From contig CALYSH010000032.1 of NCBI GenBank assembly GCA_945485625.1, positions 1 to 9,918 on the forward strand: 9,918 nucleotides of DNA. The letters are read 5' to 3'. Position numbers and translations under genes: made by a program. The notes beneath the pieces are model-generated. The model searched no databases and was not told where the DNA came from. It worked only from the letters and a program-made list of their open reading frames with translations. Numbering within the stretch: the first letter of the stretch is position 1; every line of letters begins with the position of its first letter. Source of the stretch: an uncultured Lachnospiraceae bacterium. Lineage in GTDB: Bacteria; Bacillota; Clostridia; Lachnospirales; Lachnospiraceae. Positions 8,401-9,918 of the stretch are shown here, one piece after another.

Positions 8401-8892
8401 GCCATAGACAGTTTGTAAATCTTTTAATTTTTGAGAAAGGGCACCACGCTTTTCTGCATAGTCAATGAGTTCCGTTACATCGTTCACACTGATTCCGTAC
8501 TGCATAAACTCAGATATGGCACTCTTTACCTCATGGATATAGCCCTGCTTCTGCAAACTGCTGCCAAGTGCCGGCAATTGTTCTTTCAACCCCGACGCCA
8601 CCTTCTGTATCACCAGGCTCTTTCCGGTATCATCCAGTACAAGGGTCTCCTTCTTTCCCACTTCCTCGAACACCCGATGTCCCAATCGGCCAAAGCTCAG
8701 TACATCTATGTTCATGATTCCGCCCCTGGGATGAAGAGTCACCAGATCCTTTTGGGTCTGCATGGTAAACTGGTCCGGCACCAGAATCAAAAAATTCTGT
8801 TCCGGACCGGCTATGGATTGTTCAATAATATGTTCATATACCTTCCTGCTGTTCTCCGCATCGGAGGAACCAAAATAAAAGCGTAAGCTCAT
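5488..8892 (-). CDS. addB: AddB, ATP-dependent nuclease subunit B with Fe-S cluster
   Basis: 1134 residues, near B. subtilis AddB (about 1166). AddB holds the second nuclease and, in the known structure, the Chi-binding helicase-like region. The N-terminal fold is recognisable from FLILVPDQFTMQTQ (34-47) and VLSFGRL (64-70). The nuclease has H805 (GNTYHGVL), D918 (GRIDRVD) and D935/K937 (VVDYKSGD). Iron-sulfur cysteines are C775, C1095, C1098 and C1104; from memory this spacing equals the B. subtilis set C801, C1121, C1124 and C1130. The N-terminal Walker A position reads GSSDAENS (8-15), without the usual lysine. I chose ATG at 8892, not the in-frame ATG at 8916, because it overlaps the xth stop as ATGA, has GGAGG 10 nt upstream, and gives the expected N-terminus MSLRFYFG. 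The addA gene follows after one base, so production of the two partners is probably coupled. Confidence 0.97.
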   Translation of the reverse strand: MSLRFYFGSSDAENSRKVYEHIIEQSIAGPEQNFLILVPDQFTMQTQKDLVTLHPRGGIMNIDVLSFGRLGHRVFEEVGKKETLVLDDTGKSLVIQKVASGLKEQLPALGSSLQKQGYIHEVKSAISEFMQYGISVNDVTELIDYAEKRGALSQKLKDLQTVYGGFLEYIREKYITTEETMDLLRETLHRSKLVKNSVVVLDGFTGFTPIQNRLIQELMVQSKEVIVVLHMGRGENPYERRGEQELFALPKKTLADLEKLAAEAGVSRDRKLDIFLREEKEEENALTFLKNHLFRYGEKQFTDKQEEIVLLEATNPKEEVQQMALCLERLIREQGYAYRDIAIVVGDLEGYAPYVEGAFTRLRIPYYMDRTSKIVLNPMIEAMKSALEMQIRDFSYDTVFHYLRSGISDLTADETDRLENYVLETGIRGMRAYSRIFTHHTRELGESQEPLERLNHVREELLRQVAPLCMEKQDTAAHYVERLYEFLTLNRVQEKLSAYEAKFTEQGNLTKAREYAQIYRLVMDLLDQIYSLLGEEEISMQEFYEILEAGFGEIEVGTIPQNVDRVLVGDMERTRIKSVKVLFFLGVNDGNIPRSASKGGIISDMDREFLKDSGLELAPTPRQQMFIQRFYLYLCMSRPKEKLYLSYARMNSQGKSIRPAYLIDMLRKVFPCLVVNCPQKDSLLEQVLQEREGLDYLAEQLNRYAAGSMSGEQETDFYTLYKAYEENGYRRNRDVYRDAAFIRYKNSPLSTAVATALYGKILENSVSRLETFAACSYRHFLQYGLSLKEREEMAFEAVDMGNTYHGVLQQFAEGLTGDGHTWFDFEPEYAAESVSRAMDDFAAVYGAGVLYRNARNEYAITRMKRVLTRTVLTLQEQLKKGFFAPVAYEVSFRNAEKLQDISLGLSGEERMRLIGRIDRVDEAIVEDRVYVKVVDYKSGDKQFDLAALYHGLQLQLVVYMDAALAMEAKKHPEKSVLPAAMLYYHVDDPTVESATELTEEEINEAIRNQLRTRGVVQKSTEIVKLLDSDLEGRSQVIPVELKQNGDFAARSSVLTSEDMELLSEFVNKKIRGIGREILDGKIAVNPYEKKKESACTYCSFQKVCGFDETIPGYRKRKLEEPEDAVILERMREEL
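5496..5500 (-). promoter_or_regulatory. Ribosome binding site of addA, inside addB
   Basis: GGAGG on the minus strand, 9 nt before the addA ATG at 5486. It lies within the last codons of addB, so ribosomes finishing addB (TAG at 5488-5490) end beside the addA start, which favours translational coupling. Confidence 0.85.
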
Positions 8893-9647
8893 CGAATTCG
8901 GACCTCCACCGGGCAATGATCCGACCCCATTACCTGAGTGTGAATCTCCGCTCCCTCCAGCCGGTCCTTTAATTTTTCCGACACCACAAAGTAATCAATA
9001 CGCCAACCTGTATTCTTCTCCCTTGCATGGAACATATAGGACCACCAGGAGTAAACGTCTTTTTTGTCCGGATAGAAATACCGGAAGCTGTCAATATATC
9101 CGCTCTCCAAAACCTTGGAAAAGCATGCACGCTCTTCATCCGTAAAGCCTGCATTTTTATGATTGGTGGAGGGGTTCTTTAAGTCTATCTCCTGATGCGC
9201 CACATTCAAATCGCCGCAATAGATGACCGGCTTCTTTGCCTCCAGGCTGAGAATATACGCTAAGAAGGCCTTCTCCCACTCACAGCGATACTCCAGCCTT
9301 GCCAGCTCTCTCTGGGAGTTGGGTACATAGACGGTCACCACATAGTAATCCTCAAACTCAGCGGTAATCACACGACCTTCTTTGTCATGCTCCTCCACAC
9401 CGATTCCGTAGGTCACGCTGATAGGCTCCTTCCTGGTAAAAAGCGCCACGCCGGAATAGCCCTTCTTCTCTGCGTAATTCCAATACTGATAATAGCCGGG
9501 CAAATCGAGGTCATGCTGTCCCTCCTGCAGCTTGGTTTCCTGGAGACAGAAAATATCCGCATCCGCCTCCTTGAAAAAATCCATAAACCCTTTGGTTAAG
9601 CAGGCTCTCAGACCGTTTACATTCCATGATATTAATTTCATATTCAT
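8889..9647 (-). CDS. xth: Exonuclease III-family AP endonuclease
   Basis: 252 residues, the same length as I recall for B. subtilis ExoA, and clearly of that family. The enzyme cuts DNA 5' to abasic sites and cleans blocked 3' ends in base excision repair, with Mg-dependent 3'-5' exonuclease activity. Residues seen: N9 (SWNVNGLR), metal-binding E37 (LQETK), Y107 (VYVPN), D146 and N148 (CGDLNVAH), D218 (WRIDYF), and the D243-H244 pair (GSDHCP), all matching the known catalytic set of XthA. The start may be 9647 (MNMKLIS) or 9641 (MKLISWN, the usual family start); the ribosome site fits either, so the first two residues are uncertain. It is the first gene after a recognisable promoter and its TGA overlaps the addB ATG, so it should be co-expressed with AddAB. 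Linking AP-site repair to break resection makes sense as a general repair operon. Soluble, cytoplasmic. Confidence 0.97.
   Translation of the reverse strand: MNMKLISWNVNGLRACLTKGFMDFFKEADADIFCLQETKLQEGQHDLDLPGYYQYWNYAEKKGYSGVALFTRKEPISVTYGIGVEEHDKEGRVITAEFEDYYVVTVYVPNSQRELARLEYRCEWEKAFLAYILSLEAKKPVIYCGDLNVAHQEIDLKNPSTNHKNAGFTDEERACFSKVLESGYIDSFRYFYPDKKDVYSWWSYMFHAREKNTGWRIDYFVVSEKLKDRLEGAEIHTQVMGSDHCPVEVRIR
8903..8907 (-). promoter_or_regulatory. Ribosome binding site of addB, inside xth
   Basis: GGAGG on the minus strand, within GGTGGAGGTCC, lies 10 nt before ATG at 8892. It decides between two in-frame ATGs: the upstream one at 8916 would lie before this site and overlap xth by 28 bases. 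The chosen start gives a 4-base ATGA overlap with the xth stop. Confidence 0.85.
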
Positions 9648-9650
9648 TTA

Positions 9651-9658
9651 TCCTCTCC
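9651..9658 (-). promoter_or_regulatory. Ribosome binding site of xth (two possible starts)
   Basis: GGAGAGGA on the minus strand. Counting from GGAG, the ATG at 9647 is 7 nt away; counting from AGAGGA, the ATG at 9641 is 9 nt away. Both spacings are good, so the site supports the gene but does not settle which of the two ATGs is used. Confidence 0.75.
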
Positions 9659-9680
9659 GTTCTCAATCTCTCGTTCTTTC

Positions 9681-9709
9681 ATTGTACCGCACGCAGAGGA
9701 AAATAACAA
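9681..9709 (-). promoter_or_regulatory. Sigma-A-type promoter for xth-addB-addA
   Basis: Minus-strand TTGTTA (9709-9704), a 17-bp spacer, then TACAAT (9686-9681). The -10 matches 5 of 6 consensus bases and the -35 matches 4 of 6, at the ideal spacing. Transcription would start near 9674, leaving a leader of roughly 27 nt before the xth ATG. No obvious LexA/DinR-type operator or other regulator site was recognised, so expression looks constitutive from sequence alone. Confidence 0.65.
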
Positions 9710-9731
9710 ATCATTTTAGTACATGATTGTT
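9705..9731 (-). terminator. Weak AT-rich hairpin after the Rpn-like gene, overlapping the xth -35 box
   Basis: On the minus strand AACAATCAT (9731-9723) pairs with ATGATTTGTT (9714-9705) as nine base pairs with one bulged T and an 8-nt loop, followed by ATTTT. It begins at the stop codon of the upstream gene and shares bases with the -35 box of the xth promoter. It could act as a weak terminator, but it has only two G-C pairs and a short T-run, so chance is possible. Confidence 0.3.
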
Positions 9732-9918
9732 TATTCTATCCCAAATTCATCATAAAATTCTTTTCTTGCCCCTTCGCTCTCCACGGCTTTCTGAGCATCC
9801 TCTGTTCGTCCTGCCGCCAAAAGGAGTCGGATAAGCTTTGCCAATCGCTCTTCTCCCTCGGTTCTTCCCTCAGTTCTTCCGTCGGCTCGGCCCTCATCTC
9901 TCATTTGTTCATCTCTCA
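9731..9918 (-). CDS. C-terminal end of a probable Rpn-family PD-(D/E)XK nuclease/transposase-like protein
   Basis: An open frame enters from the right edge and runs 61 codons to TAA at 9733-9731. The visible peptide is a charged, repetitive stretch (MRDE repeated five residues apart, then EGRADGRTEGRTEGEE at 8-23) followed by RLAKLIRLLLAAGRTEDA and a tail KEFYDEFGIE. This pattern, a Gly-Arg-Glu linker and then a short helical 'LIxLLLxxGRTEDAxKA' segment, is what I recall at the C-terminus of Rpn-like proteins (PF04754/PF12784 type) in Lachnospiraceae. These proteins carry an N-terminal PD-(D/E)XK nuclease; some E. coli members promote recombination or act in phage defence. The nuclease domain lies outside the window, so assignment rests only on the tail. 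It ends 83 bp before xth, which has its own promoter, so it is probably a separate transcription unit. Confidence 0.55.
   Translation of the reverse strand, partial: RDEQMRDEGRADGRTEGRTEGEERLAKLIRLLLAAGRTEDAQKAVESEGARKEFYDEFGIE
9857..9892 (-). repeat. Three degenerate 12-bp tandem units within the Rpn-like tail
   Basis: The plus strand has CTCGGTTCTTCC (9857-9868), CTCAGTTCTTCC (9869-9880) and a weaker GTCGGCTCGGCC (9881-9892). The first two differ at one base. On the coding strand each unit adds four residues (Gly-Arg-Thr-Glu type), so copy changes keep the frame. A second repeat, TCATCTCTCA, occurs at 9894-9903 and 9909-9918, 15 bp apart, and encodes the MRDE repeat. Confidence 0.75.

Noticed and set aside
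8893..8916. Eight-residue longer AddB start (MPGGGPNS...)
   Set aside because: The ribosome site at 8903-8907 lies downstream of that ATG, and the ATG at 8892 forms the ATGA overlap and gives the expected family N-terminus.
1..9918. CRISPR array, tRNA, rRNA, complete insertion sequence or prophage genes
   Set aside because: None seen: no regularly spaced direct repeats of suitable length, no cloverleaf-like segment in the gaps, and the only mobile-type protein is the partial Rpn-like tail at the right edge.

Overview
The window looks like chromosomal DNA from a Clostridia-type Firmicute, most likely a gut Lachnospiraceae. This rests on three things read by eye: the AddAB (rather than RecBCD) type of end-processing enzyme, a cytoplasmic GH51 arabinofuranosidase, and a charged 'EGR' tail typical of Rpn-like nuclease/transposase proteins that are common in that family. 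The genus cannot be fixed from the sequence alone. Every gene I can support lies on the minus strand, so transcription runs from the right end to the left end.

From right to left: 9731-9918 is the last 61 codons of a gene entering from outside, probably a PD-(D/E)XK Rpn-family protein, with a short repetitive tail. A gap of 83 bp holds a weak hairpin and a good sigma-A-type promoter (TTGTTA, 17 bp, TACAAT). This promoter heads a tight three-gene DNA-repair operon: xth/exoA (exonuclease III-type AP endonuclease, 8889-9647), addB (5488-8892) and addA (1878-5486). The xth stop and addB start overlap as ATGA, and addB and addA are one base apart. Both junctions carry GGAGG ribosome binding sites.

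AddA carries the working SF1 helicase motifs and a RecB-type nuclease. AddB carries a second nuclease and the four-cysteine iron-sulfur staple, but its Walker A loop has lost the lysine. Together AddAB resects double-strand breaks for RecA, and the AP endonuclease handles abasic and blocked 3' ends, so the operon reads as a repair unit.

The 278 bp between addA and the next gene are almost filled by one diverged inverted repeat. A perfect 23-bp pair forms the outside, 10-bp and 12-bp pairs lie inside, and the loop holds GAGCGAAGCGAG. It is the least explained piece of DNA here. The left 1.6 kb is a GH51 alpha-L-arabinofuranosidase gene, complete except for its stop codon, with the catalytic glutamates in place but altered residues around the sugar-binding pocket. 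I saw no CRISPR array, tRNA, rRNA, complete insertion sequence or new multigene defence system.
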